The notes below the pieces were generated by a model. That model made no database searches, was not told the DNA's origin, and saw nothing but the letters and a program-made list of their open reading frames with translations. A program made the translations under genes and the position numbers. From assembly GCF_000585395.1 (NCBI RefSeq), contig NZ_KK073875.1:2604017-2668016 (forward strand): DNA of 64,000 nt, given 5' to 3'. Positions 25,503 through 36,476 of the stretch are shown here, in pieces (within the stretch, counting starts at the first letter, position 1; each line of letters starts with the position of its first letter). The DNA comes from Saccharibacillus sacchari DSM 19268 (GTDB taxonomy: Bacteria; Bacillota; Bacilli; Paenibacillales; Paenibacillaceae).

Positions 25503-25850
25503 TACATGCAGTCTCCTTCGACAAGATATTATCCTGCTGATACGCAGCGCGGCGGCTATCGGTTTCATTCATGGGGTTGAAAAGGAAATGCGATCAAAGC
25601 GCTGGCGGAAATGGTGTACAATGGAAAAGGGACTGCGTACTTTTATACGGTAAAGCAATAGGATTTGGGTGGATTTTGGTTTATAGTAAACGTAGTGACG
25701 ATTTTTTTTGAAAATAAGAGAATTCCTTCGCATTAGCCTTACTTTTGTAGCATCCGTGCAGGTCGCCCCATTCTTCGCAGGCAATAAAACGAAGCAATGG
25801 ACGCGTACCCTGCTTACTTGGCAAATATACTGGATAAGGCAGGTTTTGTG
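25503..25850 (+). other. Upstream region of mqo
   Basis: 348 bases, more AT-rich than the neighbours, between the divergent small membrane gene and mqo. No gene, riboswitch or clear palindrome was recognised. Confidence 0.3.
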
Positions 25851-27350
25851 ATGAGCAGCGTAGTGAAAAAAACAGACGTGATCTTAATCGGGGCCGGAGT
25901 CATGAGCGCGACGCTCGGAACCTTGCTGAAAGAGCTGTCGCCGGAATGGGAAATTAAGACGTTCGAGAAATTAGCGAGCGCCGGCGAAGAAAGCTCCAAT
26001 GAATGGAACAATGCAGGCACGGGCCATGCAGCGTTATGCGAACTCAATTACACGACGGAAAAAGCGGACGGTTCGATCGATATCACGAAAGCCGTCAATA
26101 TCAACGAGCAGTTCCAGCTGTCCCGGCAGTTCTGGGCGCATTTGGTCAGACAAAACTTGCTTCGCAATCCGGGAGAGTTTATTCGTCCCATCCCGCATAT
26201 GAGCTGGGTGGCCGGAGACAAGGACGTCGAATTTTTAAGCAAGCGATTTAAAGCGCTATCAGAGAATCCGTTGTTCCAAGGAATGGACTATTCGGAGAAT
26301 CACGCTCAGCTTCAAGAATGGATTCCTTTGATGATGCAGGGCCGGGAACCGTCGGAAAAGGTCGCGGCGACCAAGATCGATTCCGGCACGGACGTGAATT
26401 TCGGCGCGCTGACGCGGTTGCTGTTCGACCATCTCAAAACGCGCGGCGTCGAAGTGAACTACCGTTACGCGGTCAAGGACATCAAGCGCGCGCAAGGCGG
26501 AGGCTGGCGCGTTAAGGTGCAGAACCTGAACAACAATCAGGTTGAGTATCACGAGGCACGCTTCCTGTTCATCGGAGCAGGGGGCGCGAGTCTTCCTTTG
26601 CTGCAAAAGACGGGCATTCCGGAGTCCAAGCATATCGGCGGCTTCCCGGTCAGCGGCGTGTTTATGGTTTGTAAAAATCAGGCGATCGCGGAAAAGCATC
26701 ATGCAAAGGTATACGGGAAAGCCAAGCTGGGCGCACCGCCGATGTCCGTTCCTCACTTGGACACGCGTTATATCGACGGAAAAAAAGCGCTGCTGTTCGG
26801 TCCGTTCGCGGGCTTTACGCCGAAATTCCTGAAGACCGGCTCCAACATGGATTTGATCGGTTCGGTCAAGCCGAGCAATCTGTTGACGATGCTGGCGGCC
26901 GGAGCGAAGGAAATGGGGCTGACCAAGTATCTGGTTCAGCAGTTGATGCTCTCGAACGCCCAGCGGATCGCGGAGCTGCGCGAGTTTATTCCCGAAGTGA
27001 AGGACGAGGACTGGGAAGTCGTCATTGCCGGTCAGCGCGTGCAGGTCATCAAGGACACGCCGCAGGGAAAAGGCACGCTGCAATTCGGCACGGAAGTGGT
27101 CAGCGCGTCGGACGGTTCGGTCTCGGCTTTGCTCGGCGCTTCGCCGGGGGCTTCGACTGCCGTGCATGTCATGCTTGAAGTAATGCAGCGCTGCTTCCCG
27201 CAGCAGATGCCGCAGTGGGAGGAGAAGATCCGGGCGATGATTCCTTCTTACGGCGTGCGGTTGTCGGACGAGCCGGAGTTGTTCAAGGAGATTTTCGATT
27301 CGACGGCGGAGGCGCTTGGGCTGGAGAAGATCGCCGAAGTGCGGAGTTAA
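25851..27350 (+). CDS. mqo: Malate:quinone oxidoreductase
   Basis: 499 residues from the ATG at 25851 (AAGGCAGG upstream). The FAD-binding N-terminus [20 protein letters not shown], the family signature [20 protein letters not shown] and the C-terminal [19 protein letters not shown] are characteristic of Mqo. This peripheral membrane flavoenzyme oxidises malate to oxaloacetate and reduces quinone, as an alternative to NAD-dependent malate dehydrogenase. It is a single-gene unit followed by the long palindrome and a terminator. Confidence 0.96.
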   Translation: MSSVVKKTDVILIGAGVMSATLGTLLKELSPEWEIKTFEKLASAGEESSNEWNNAGTGHAALCELNYTTEKADGSIDITKAVNINEQFQLSRQFWAHLVRQNLLRNPGEFIRPIPHMSWVAGDKDVEFLSKRFKALSENPLFQGMDYSENHAQLQEWIPLMMQGREPSEKVAATKIDSGTDVNFGALTRLLFDHLKTRGVEVNYRYAVKDIKRAQGGGWRVKVQNLNNNQVEYHEARFLFIGAGGASLPLLQKTGIPESKHIGGFPVSGVFMVCKNQAIAEKHHAKVYGKAKLGAPPMSVPHLDTRYIDGKKALLFGPFAGFTPKFLKTGSNMDLIGSVKPSNLLTMLAAGAKEMGLTKYLVQQLMLSNAQRIAELREFIPEVKDEDWEVVIAGQRVQVIKDTPQGKGTLQFGTEVVSASDGSVSALLGASPGASTAVHVMLEVMQRCFPQQMPQWEEKIRAMIPSYGVRLSDEPELFKEIFDSTAEALGLEKIAEVRS

Positions 27351-27357
27351 CCTGCTC

Positions 27358-27572
27358 TCGAAAGTTACTTTGGTGGGGGGAAGCGAGAAGACTGCGAGAG
27401 AAATTGCCAGCATAGGCTTCCGAAGTGCATTTCTTCGAAATGCTTCACAAGACGCTGTCTCACTCGGAAAAGGGATTTGATTTAACTAAGGAATTTTCCG
27501 AGTTCAAAGGCGTCTCTCACTGAATTTCTCTCTCCGTCTTCTCGCTTCCAGTTACGTTGGATTTTCTAGACA
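27358..27572. repeat. Long-palindrome repeat, copy 2
   Basis: An imperfect palindrome of about 215 bases. Outer arms: GGGAAGCGAGAAGAC (about 27378-27392) against GTCTTCTCGCTTCC (27536-27549); GAGAGAAATT against AATTTCTCTC; inner AGACGCTGTCTCACTCGGAA against TTTTCCGAGTTCAAAGGCGT. The right arm 27503-27548 is identical to 54401-54446 at 43 of 46 positions. It lies between convergent genes and next to a terminator, with no reading frame of note. Confidence 0.75.
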
Positions 27573-27576
27573 GGTT

Positions 27577-27613
27577 AAGAGCTTTGATTCTTAAAGGAAT
27601 CAAAGCTCTTTTT
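27577..27613 (+). terminator. Terminator after mqo, adjacent to the long palindrome
   Basis: AAGAGCTTTGATTC (27577-27590) pairs perfectly with GAATCAAAGCTCTT (27597-27610), then TTT. Confidence 0.9.
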
Positions 27614-27679
27614 GATTTTTTGATCGCGATGACGAAATCAGGCTTCGTTATTTCGGGGGATTTTGTTCCGGCGGCTTGT

Positions 27680-28681
27680 TCAATTACTTTTTTCGGTGAT
27701 CAGAGTATTCGGCTGCGGTGCGAAATATCGATCTACGGCTTGTCCGAAAGCGTTCAGCAAAAATGCCGTCGCTTTTTTGCTTACTTCCGCCTTCGGGCAC
27801 ATCATGTCGAAGGCGTGATAGCATCCGGGATACAGTTCGAATTCTGCTGCCACGCCTGCTTTGCGTAAGCTCTCTACGTATCGAATCGTCTCGTCGCGGA
27901 AAGGTTCGAGATTTCCGGCGAAGGTGACGGCAGGAGGCGATCCGGCGTAGTCGGTTGCCCGAGCGGCAGCGGCGTACGGCGGAAGGTCGTCGCGTCCGTA
28001 CAGCTCGCCCAAGTACAGTTTCCATGCCCATTCGTTGGAGTTGGAATTCCAGATCGGGGCGTTGTTGTTTTGGGCCGATTCGCCTTGCATGCGGTCGTCG
28101 ATCATCGGGTACAGCGGCATCTGGAAAGCGAGGTTCACTTCGCCCAGGTCGCGGGCGTACAGAGCCAGGGCCGCGCTCAGACCTCCGCCCGCGCTTTCGC
28201 CGCCGACCATCAGTTGGTCGTCCCGAATGCCCAGCGAAGCGGCATTGGCCTTCATCCAAAGCAGCGCATCGTAGGCGTCATGCAGCGCCGCTGGGTAAGG
28301 CGCGTCGATTGATAGCCGATACTCCGGTGCGATGATGACGCAATCCCGGGTAGCGATCAGGTTTTTGTACATATCGGCGTTCAGTTCGGGAATACCGAGC
28401 GCATAGCCGCCGCCGTGCAGCCACAGGATGCCTGGCATATTTGCGGCTTCGTGCAGCGGGCGATAGATGCGTATGCGGATCTGCCGACCGTCGCGAGCGG
28501 GAATCCATTGTTCGTCGCAGCGCAGGCCGTCGATATTTTTGCCTTTGCGGGACTCCAATGCTTTCTTGGCGCTTTTGGCGGAGGCGATGAATTTGGCTTC
28601 GGTCGATTTTTTCGTCAGGGCCGTCATGATGACGCCCTTCACTCTAAGCTGCCGATCGATCATGCGGAGGGTGACTTTCAT
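27680..28681 (-). CDS. Alpha/beta hydrolase of the hormone-sensitive-lipase family (esterase)
   Basis: 333 residues from the ATG at 28681; GAAGGAG precedes it at 12 bases, whereas the more distal starts sit on top of that site. Oxyanion-hole motif HGGGYALG, nucleophile Ser in GESAGGGLSAAL, the acid in the FRDETI region and the catalytic His in GCYHAFD complete the triad. Without signal peptide it should be cytoplasmic and act on short-chain esters. It faces mqo tail to tail. The substrate is unknown. Confidence 0.9.
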   Translation of the reverse strand: MKVTLRMIDRQLRVKGVIMTALTKKSTEAKFIASAKSAKKALESRKGKNIDGLRCDEQWIPARDGRQIRIRIYRPLHEAANMPGILWLHGGGYALGIPELNADMYKNLIATRDCVIIAPEYRLSIDAPYPAALHDAYDALLWMKANAASLGIRDDQLMVGGESAGGGLSAALALYARDLGEVNLAFQMPLYPMIDDRMQGESAQNNNAPIWNSNSNEWAWKLYLGELYGRDDLPPYAAAARATDYAGSPPAVTFAGNLEPFRDETIRYVESLRKAGVAAEFELYPGCYHAFDMMCPKAEVSKKATAFLLNAFGQAVDRYFAPQPNTLITEKSN

Positions 28682-28758
28682 TTCGATGCTCATCTCCTTC
28701 GTGACGTGATACACGCGCGCTTTCTACCGATCATTGTACCTCTTGTGCGGGATCAGGC

Positions 28759-30042
28759 TCAATCGGCACCTTTGATTCGTTCCAGCGCTTCCGCCGGGAT
28801 GAGCAGCTGCTCGCTTTTTTTCGTCATGTCCTTGAGCTGCACCTGCCCCGCTGCCGCTTCATTTTCGCCGATCAGAACCACCCAGCGAATCCCGCGAACC
28901 GACGCCGACGCCAGCGATTTTTTCAACTTTCGCCCGATCGGTTCGACACTTGTCCGAATGCCGTCTGCACGCAGCAGCGCGGCTGTTTCCAGCGCGGGCG
29001 CGATCATGTCCTCGCCGATCGGAACGATCAAAACCTGCGGCTGCGGCATCTGTGTCTCGCGTTCGGCCAGCATCGCCATGATCGACTCCATTCCGAACGA
29101 GAGGCCAACCGTCGGATACGCGATGTCCGGTCGTTCCACGAGCTGTCCGATGATGTTGTCATACCGTCCTCCTCCGCCCAGACTGGACGTGAAGCGGCCG
29201 GAAGCGTCGAAGATTTCGTAGACCGTTCCGGTATAGAAGGATAATCCTCTGGCGAGAAAAGGATCGAAACGGCAGACGGAGTCCAGTCCCAAGCGTTCCA
29301 GCAGCCCGGCGAGCGCCCGAGCTTCGTTTGCGCCTTCGTCGTTTTCCACGCCGCAGGATGTCACCCAGTCTTCAAACGTATCCACAGGCGCTTCGGTCAG
29401 GCGAACGATCGACTCGGCGACGGAGGCTGACAGTTCTTTGCCCGCCAACTCCCGCAGCACGCCGTCCCGCCCGATTTTGTCGAGCTTATCCAGCGTCAGC
29501 ATGACGGAGGAGCGCAGCTCTGTCGGTACGCCGAGGTATTCCAGCGTCTCGCCGAGCAGCTTGCGGTTGTTCCAGCGAATTACCGCCGGAATCTCCAGTC
29601 TGCGGAACGCTTCTGCGGCCAGCTGCATCAATTCCGCTTCCGCTTGCGGTCCGGCGATCCCCACGACGTCCGCGTCGCATTGCAGGAATTCGCGCAGCCG
29701 CCCTTTTTTGACCGGGCCGTCGCGGAACACTTTGCCGATTTCGTAGCGTTTGTAAGGGAATTCGATGCCGGGATTTAGCGCGACGACTTTGGCAAAAGGA
29801 ATCGTCAGATCGTAACGCAGTCCCAGCTTCCGCTCGCCCTGGTCGGTCAGTTGGTACATTTCTTTCAGGATTTCGTCGCCGCCCGCGTATTTCGAAGCCA
29901 GCAGATCCAACTCGTTCAGAATCGTGGAGCTCATCTCGTCAAAGTCGTACGCTTCGAACAGTTGTCGCAGCGTCGCCTCTACCTTCCGGCGTATCGCTTG
30001 CTCTTTTCCGAAAAAATCATATGTGCCTTTTACGTTTTGCAT
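28759..30042 (-). CDS. hisS: Histidyl-tRNA synthetase (HisS2-like) under a leader-peptide attenuator
   Basis: 427 residues from the ATG at 30042, preceded at 9 bases by AGAGAGG; two more distal starts overlap that site. Class II landmarks: motif 2 in RYEIGKVFRDGPVKKGRLRE, HisRS-specific ARGLSFYTGTVYEI and GGGGRYDNIIG, and motif 3 in TVGLSFGMESI. A complete C-terminal anticodon-binding domain (from PQVLIVPIGED) indicates a true synthetase rather than HisZ. Motif 2 differs from the usual FRYERPQKGR of Bacillus HisS, so this is probably a second, divergent HisRS. Its leader (30043-30289) contains a His-rich peptide frame and a terminator. Confidence 0.93.
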   Translation of the reverse strand: MQNVKGTYDFFGKEQAIRRKVEATLRQLFEAYDFDEMSSTILNELDLLASKYAGGDEILKEMYQLTDQGERKLGLRYDLTIPFAKVVALNPGIEFPYKRYEIGKVFRDGPVKKGRLREFLQCDADVVGIAGPQAEAELMQLAAEAFRRLEIPAVIRWNNRKLLGETLEYLGVPTELRSSVMLTLDKLDKIGRDGVLRELAGKELSASVAESIVRLTEAPVDTFEDWVTSCGVENDEGANEARALAGLLERLGLDSVCRFDPFLARGLSFYTGTVYEIFDASGRFTSSLGGGGRYDNIIGQLVERPDIAYPTVGLSFGMESIMAMLAERETQMPQPQVLIVPIGEDMIAPALETAALLRADGIRTSVEPIGRKLKKSLASASVRGIRWVVLIGENEAAAGQVQLKDMTKKSEQLLIPAEALERIKGAD

Positions 30043-30078
30043 GATCGTCATCCTCTCTCTTCGCAAAGTTTTGAAAAC

Positions 30079-30113
30079 AAAAAAACGCGCAGGACCTCTT
30101 GGTCCTGCGCGTT
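30079..30113 (-). terminator. Attenuator terminator upstream of hisS
   Basis: On the minus strand AACGCGCAGGACC (30113-30101) pairs perfectly with GGTCCTGCGCGTT (30096-30084) through a 4-base loop, then seven T. It stands 36 bases before the hisS start and after the leader ORF, so transcription must read through it to reach hisS. Confidence 0.9.
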
Positions 30114-30132
30114 TTGCTATGCCGCAGGGAGG

Positions 30133-30186
30133 CCAACGCGAGAAGCGTTAGCCCGCCCCGGATTTATTGCTCGGGGGTGCTAACGC
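30133..30186 (-). promoter_or_regulatory. Competing hairpins of the hisS attenuator
   Basis: In transcript order: segment 1 GCGTTAGC (30186-30179), segment 2 GCTAACGC (30152-30145), segment 3 GCGTTGG (30139-30133). Segments 1 and 2 pair over 8 bp with an inner CCCCG/CGGGG stem (30176-30172 with 30160-30156). Segments 2 and 3 can instead pair over 7 bp (one G-U). CGCGTT overlapping segment 3 (30140-30135) can also pair with AACGCG at the foot of the terminator. Segment 1 contains the leader stop codon. Confidence 0.65.
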
Positions 30187-30227
30187 TGCTTGTGATGATG
30201 AAGTTGAGTCGATAAGGTTGCCTGCAT
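30180..30227 (-). CDS. Histidine leader peptide of hisS
   Basis: A 15-residue frame MQATLSTQLHHHKQR ending in TAG, with AAGGAG at proper distance upstream of its ATG and a consensus promoter before it. Three successive His codons (30192-30200) lie just upstream of the 1:2 hairpin. If a ribosome stalls with its A-site on the first His codon, its leading edge would be near 30188, leaving segment 1 free; if it reaches the stop, it covers segment 1. This spacing is what an attenuator sensing charged tRNA-His needs. The peptide itself is probably non-functional. Confidence 0.75.
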   Translation of the reverse strand: MQATLSTQLHHHKQR

Positions 30228-30260
30228 GGTGACCCTCTCCTTCAGCATGAATTATGAACG

Positions 30261-30289
30261 ATTATAGCGATCCTCGCCGAAATAAGCAA
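30261..30289 (-). promoter_or_regulatory. Promoter of the hisS leader
   Basis: TTGCTT (30289-30284) and a perfect TATAAT (30266-30261) separated by 17 bases on the minus strand. The predicted start near 30254 lies 27 bases before the leader-peptide ATG. Confidence 0.85.
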
Positions 30290-30359
30290 TCCCTTTCCGA
30301 AACACACGAAATGTTGCAATAATCCCGTATCGTCTCCCCCGCGGCAGTTGTTATATTGA

Positions 30360-33704
<3,345 letters not shown>

Positions 33705-33713
33705 AATTCGATT

Positions 33714-33750
33714 AAAATGCGCACGATGTATATCTATCGTGCGCATTTTT
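33714..33750 (+). terminator. Terminator after the GH53 gene
   Basis: AAAATGCGCACGAT and ATCGTGCGCATTTTT form a perfect 14-bp stem around an 8-base loop. Confidence 0.9.
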
Positions 33751-33752
33751 GA

Positions 33753-33780
33753 TTACTTTTAATTCTTTGTTTGATATAAT
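33753..33780 (+). promoter_or_regulatory. Promoter of the RelB/YoeB-type operon
   Basis: TTACTT (33753-33758), 16 bases, TATAAT (33775-33780); GGAGG follows near 33800. Confidence 0.6.
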
Positions 33781-33811
33781 ACAGGTGAAACGAATTTAAG
33801 GAGGGAAAGGT

Positions 33812-34090
33812 ATGGCACAGGCTAACATTAATATTCGGGTAGACGAGGAAGTGAAAAAAGAAGCCGAGCTTCTATTCTCTGAACTTGGGTTGAACATGAC
33901 TACGGCAGTCAATATCTTTATCCGTCAGTCGATCCGTCAAGGCGGTATTCCTTTTGATATCACGACACAAACAGATGCTTTTTATAATCCGGCCAATATA
34001 AAAAGACTAAAGGAATCAATCAAGCAAATCGAAGAAGGAAATACAGTAACAAAAACCTTAAAGGACTTGGAAATTTCTGATCATGCGTAA
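33812..34090 (+). CDS. RelB/DinJ-family antitoxin
   Basis: 92 residues. The N-terminal ribbon-helix-helix is evident: INIRVDEEVKKEAELLFSEL, then GLNMTTAVNIFIRQSIRQGG with PFDI, the DinJ hallmark. The C-terminal half is charged and would wrap the toxin. It should repress its own promoter and neutralise the toxin encoded next, whose start overlaps its stop by 8 bases. The pair is AT-rich relative to its neighbours, which suggests recent acquisition. Confidence 0.9.
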   Translation: MAQANINIRVDEEVKKEAELLFSELGLNMTTAVNIFIRQSIRQGGIPFDITTQTDAFYNPANIKRLKESIKQIEEGNTVTKTLKDLEISDHA

Positions 34091-34349
34091 TCTGATTTTT
34101 TCAAGTTATGCGTGGGAAGATTATGTTTATTGGCAGACGCAAGACCGTAAGACGATAAAAAGAATCAACCAACTCATTAAAGATATTGAACGAGGCGGCT
34201 ATAAAGGAATCGGAAAGCCAGAGCCTCTTAAAGGTGAATTATCGGGATATTGGAGTCGACGAATTGATGATACGAATCGTATTGTTTATCGACTGACCGA
34301 ATCTTCGATTGAATTCTATGCTTTTCGTACTCATTATGGCGATCATTGA
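34083..34349 (+). CDS. YoeB/Txe-family mRNA-cleaving toxin
   Basis: 88 residues closely following the YoeB pattern: IFSSYAWEDYVYWQTQDRK, then IKDIERGGYKGIGKPEPLK, SGYWSRRIDDTNRIVYRL and a C-terminal HY. The catalytic Glu, Arg and His of YoeB are in place (GKPEPLK, WSRRID, RTHY). It is a ribosome-dependent endoribonuclease that slows translation under stress. YoeB usually pairs with a YefM-type antitoxin; here the partner is of RelB/DinJ type. Confidence 0.92.
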   Translation: MRNLIFSSYAWEDYVYWQTQDRKTIKRINQLIKDIERGGYKGIGKPEPLKGELSGYWSRRIDDTNRIVYRLTESSIEFYAFRTHYGDH

Positions 34350-34351
34350 GA

Positions 34352-34383
34352 AAAGCGACCCCGAAAGATCTGGGTCGCTTTTT
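34352..34383. terminator. Bidirectional terminator between the toxin and SDR genes
   Basis: AAAGCGACCC (34352-34361) pairs with GGGTCGCTTT (34372-34381) with T residues beyond. Confidence 0.85.
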
Positions 34384-34409
34384 GCTTACTCTATTTTTAA
34401 GGCTAGGCT

Positions 34410-35279
34410 TTACACCCCGACATCATCCGCGTCCGTGGAATATGCCAATTCCTTCTGCGCTTCCAATGCCGCCAGTCTTGCCAGCAGCGATTCGCGCATT
34501 ACCGCATAAGCGTCGCTGCCGAGCGCGAGGCGCAGCGGGCCTTCGCCGGCATCCGAACGATCGATAATCGCCTGCGCCATTTTCTCGGGATCGCCGACGA
34601 CGGCGCGGTTGAAAGCTTCGGGCGTGTCCATACCGGGCAGTTCGCCTTTCATCATGCGGGCGAACTGTCCGGCTTCCTGCTCGCGATAGACGTCCATCGG
34701 TTCGCCGTAAGCGGCGTTGCCGCCGAGAAATCCGGTTCGGATGCCGCCAGGCTCAACCATCGTGGACCGAATGCCGAACGGCGCGGCTTCTTTGGCGAAC
34801 GCTTCAAAAGCGCCTTCTACCGCCCATTTGGTCGAACAATATAGTCCCATGCCCGGAATCGAGTAATGCCCGGCCGAGCTGGAAAGCTGCACCAAATGCC
34901 CGTGTCCCTGTTTTCTCAAAAAAGGCATAGCGGCTCTGGCGGCGCGAAGCGAGCCTAACACGTTAGTATGAAATTCGTGCTCCATCTGCGCATCGCTCGC
35001 TTCTTCGACCGCGCCGTATAATCCGTACGCCGCGTTATTGACGAACACGTCGACCGTGCCAAGCTCCGTAAAAGCCCGCGTGACCACTTCTTCGATCTGC
35101 GCCGCGTTCGTCAGATCCAGATACGCCGACCATAGCCGATCTCCGTACGTATTTTTCAACTCGTCCAAGACTCCGGCTTTGCGCACCGTAGCCGCGACCC
35201 GGTCGCCCCGCTCCAGCAATTTGCGTGTCAGATGAATAGCCAAGCCGCCCGAAGCGCCCGTAATGAACCATGTTTGCAT
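34410..35279 (-). CDS. SDR-family oxidoreductase
   Basis: 289 residues from the ATG at 35279 with GGGAGG 9 bases upstream; a longer frame from 35408 has no support. Classical SDR elements: FITGASGGLAIHLTRKLLERG for the cofactor, NNAAYGLYGAVEE, the catalytic Ser (VQLSSSAGHYS) and YCSTKWAVEG (Tyr and Lys). VAATVRKAG suggests NADPH preference. It is transcribed in the same direction as, and probably controlled by, the XRE-type regulator encoded 206 bases upstream. The substrate is unknown. Confidence 0.9.
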   Translation of the reverse strand: MQTWFITGASGGLAIHLTRKLLERGDRVAATVRKAGVLDELKNTYGDRLWSAYLDLTNAAQIEEVVTRAFTELGTVDVFVNNAAYGLYGAVEEASDAQMEHEFHTNVLGSLRAARAAMPFLRKQGHGHLVQLSSSAGHYSIPGMGLYCSTKWAVEGAFEAFAKEAAPFGIRSTMVEPGGIRTGFLGGNAAYGEPMDVYREQEAGQFARMMKGELPGMDTPEAFNRAVVGDPEKMAQAIIDRSDAGEGPLRLALGSDAYAVMRESLLARLAALEAQKELAYSTDADDVGV

Positions 35280-35485
35280 CTGTATCATCCTCCCGTAATT
35301 GAATTCCTGCCCAGCATAACCGCTGCATCGAAAAGCTAACCAGAGCAGGATGATACGGGTAACGACGTTAATAGGCTGAGTCGCGGTACGTTGTCGGATT
35401 TGGATCAATATCCACGGAATCCCTTGTCTGTAGGGCCGAAAAGGTATCTACATCTACATGCTGACCGTGTTCGATCACTTGAGAC

Positions 35486-36331
35486 TCATGACTCGGCATC
35501 CCGTTTAAGCAAATCCTTGAGCTGCTGTTCGGTATCCGTGCCGGGCGCAGGAACGAGAATCGACCAGACCAGGCTCGGGTCCTGATCGATCTGGGAAGCG
35601 GAATGAATGTCGAAGTCCAACCGTTTGCCGTCAGGCAGAATAAAGTGCATCGGGCAGACATGGTTTTGTTTGACCTCGAACAGATCCCAGCAGCGCCGGA
35701 ACTCTTCGCTGTCTCGGCTCAACCGCTCGAATCGTTCCATATATCGCGGATTATGCTTGTTTCGCTCGAAATTTGTGCGCACCCAAGCCGCCGTATAACG
35801 GGCAAACTGCTCCCAATTCAGCAGCCGTTCCCGAAACGCCGGATTCAAAAACACCATATCCAGTACGTGCCGATCCTGCTCGGAAGCGTGGCCGAAGTCC
35901 GCCATTAACAGCTCGGCAGAGCGATTCCATGCGAGTACGTCCGTGCTGTCGTTCGTAATAAAGCACGGGTAAGTGAGTTGGTTGGTCAATGCCTGCAATA
36001 ACGGAATATCGGTTCTGGCATCCGCTACATGCGTAGGAGCCAGCGAAGATTCAGCCAATGAAAAAAGGTAGTTCTGCTCCGAATCGCCAAGTTTCAGCGC
36101 GCGACCGATGTTGAGCAGAATCTCTTGAGACGGATTGAGGTCTTTCCCCTGTTCCAACCAAGTGTAGTAAGTAACGCTCATATTCGCCAAGTACGCGACC
36201 TCTTCCCGACGAAGCCCCGGCGTACGCCGACGTCCCGGAAGCGGATCGATGCCGGAATCTTCGGGCTGAAGCCGCTGACGGCGCGATTTGATAAATTCGC
36301 CGAGCGCGGAGGATGAACGGTTGTTTGTCAT
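35486..36331 (-). CDS. XRE-family transcriptional regulator with MmyB-like ligand domain
   Basis: 281 residues from the ATG at 36331. An N-terminal helix-turn-helix (about 8-80) has RRRTPGLRREEVAYLANMSV and YYTWLEQGKD, the signature of the MmyB/YP_ family. The C-terminal PAS-like domain (about 105-270) contains PCFITNDSTDVLAWNRSAE and binds fatty-acid-like ligands in studied members. Such regulators typically control a neighbouring SDR gene, which matches the next gene. Confidence 0.92.
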   Translation of the reverse strand: MTNNRSSSALGEFIKSRRQRLQPEDSGIDPLPGRRRTPGLRREEVAYLANMSVTYYTWLEQGKDLNPSQEILLNIGRALKLGDSEQNYLFSLAESSLAPTHVADARTDIPLLQALTNQLTYPCFITNDSTDVLAWNRSAELLMADFGHASEQDRHVLDMVFLNPAFRERLLNWEQFARYTAAWVRTNFERNKHNPRYMERFERLSRDSEEFRRCWDLFEVKQNHVCPMHFILPDGKRLDFDIHSASQIDQDPSLVWSILVPAPGTDTEQQLKDLLKRDAES

Positions 36332-36390
36332 GAAGAACCCGCCTTTTCGCAGAGTATATCTATAGTTTAGGTCAAAACGGACACGCGCAC

Positions 36391-36440
36391 AAAAAACGCC
36401 CGATGCGAGGGTGGGGTGGTCGCATCGGGCGTTCTTGTTT
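36391..36440. terminator. Bidirectional terminator after the SLH protein gene
   Basis: AACGCCCGATGCGA pairs with TCGCATCGGGCGTT around an 11-base loop, with A and T tracts on either side. Confidence 0.85.
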
Positions 36441-36476
36441 TGCGGGATCAACCTCAATAAATGCTGCCAATCGATC

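Noticed and set aside
29438-29746. A 102-codon frame antisense inside hisS
   Set aside because: Shadow frame within a clearly coding region, without start signals.
30043-30260. A T-box riboswitch upstream of hisS
   Set aside because: No T-box core motif (AGGGTGGNACCGCG-like) or specifier loop was seen; the leader is better explained by a peptide frame and competing hairpins.
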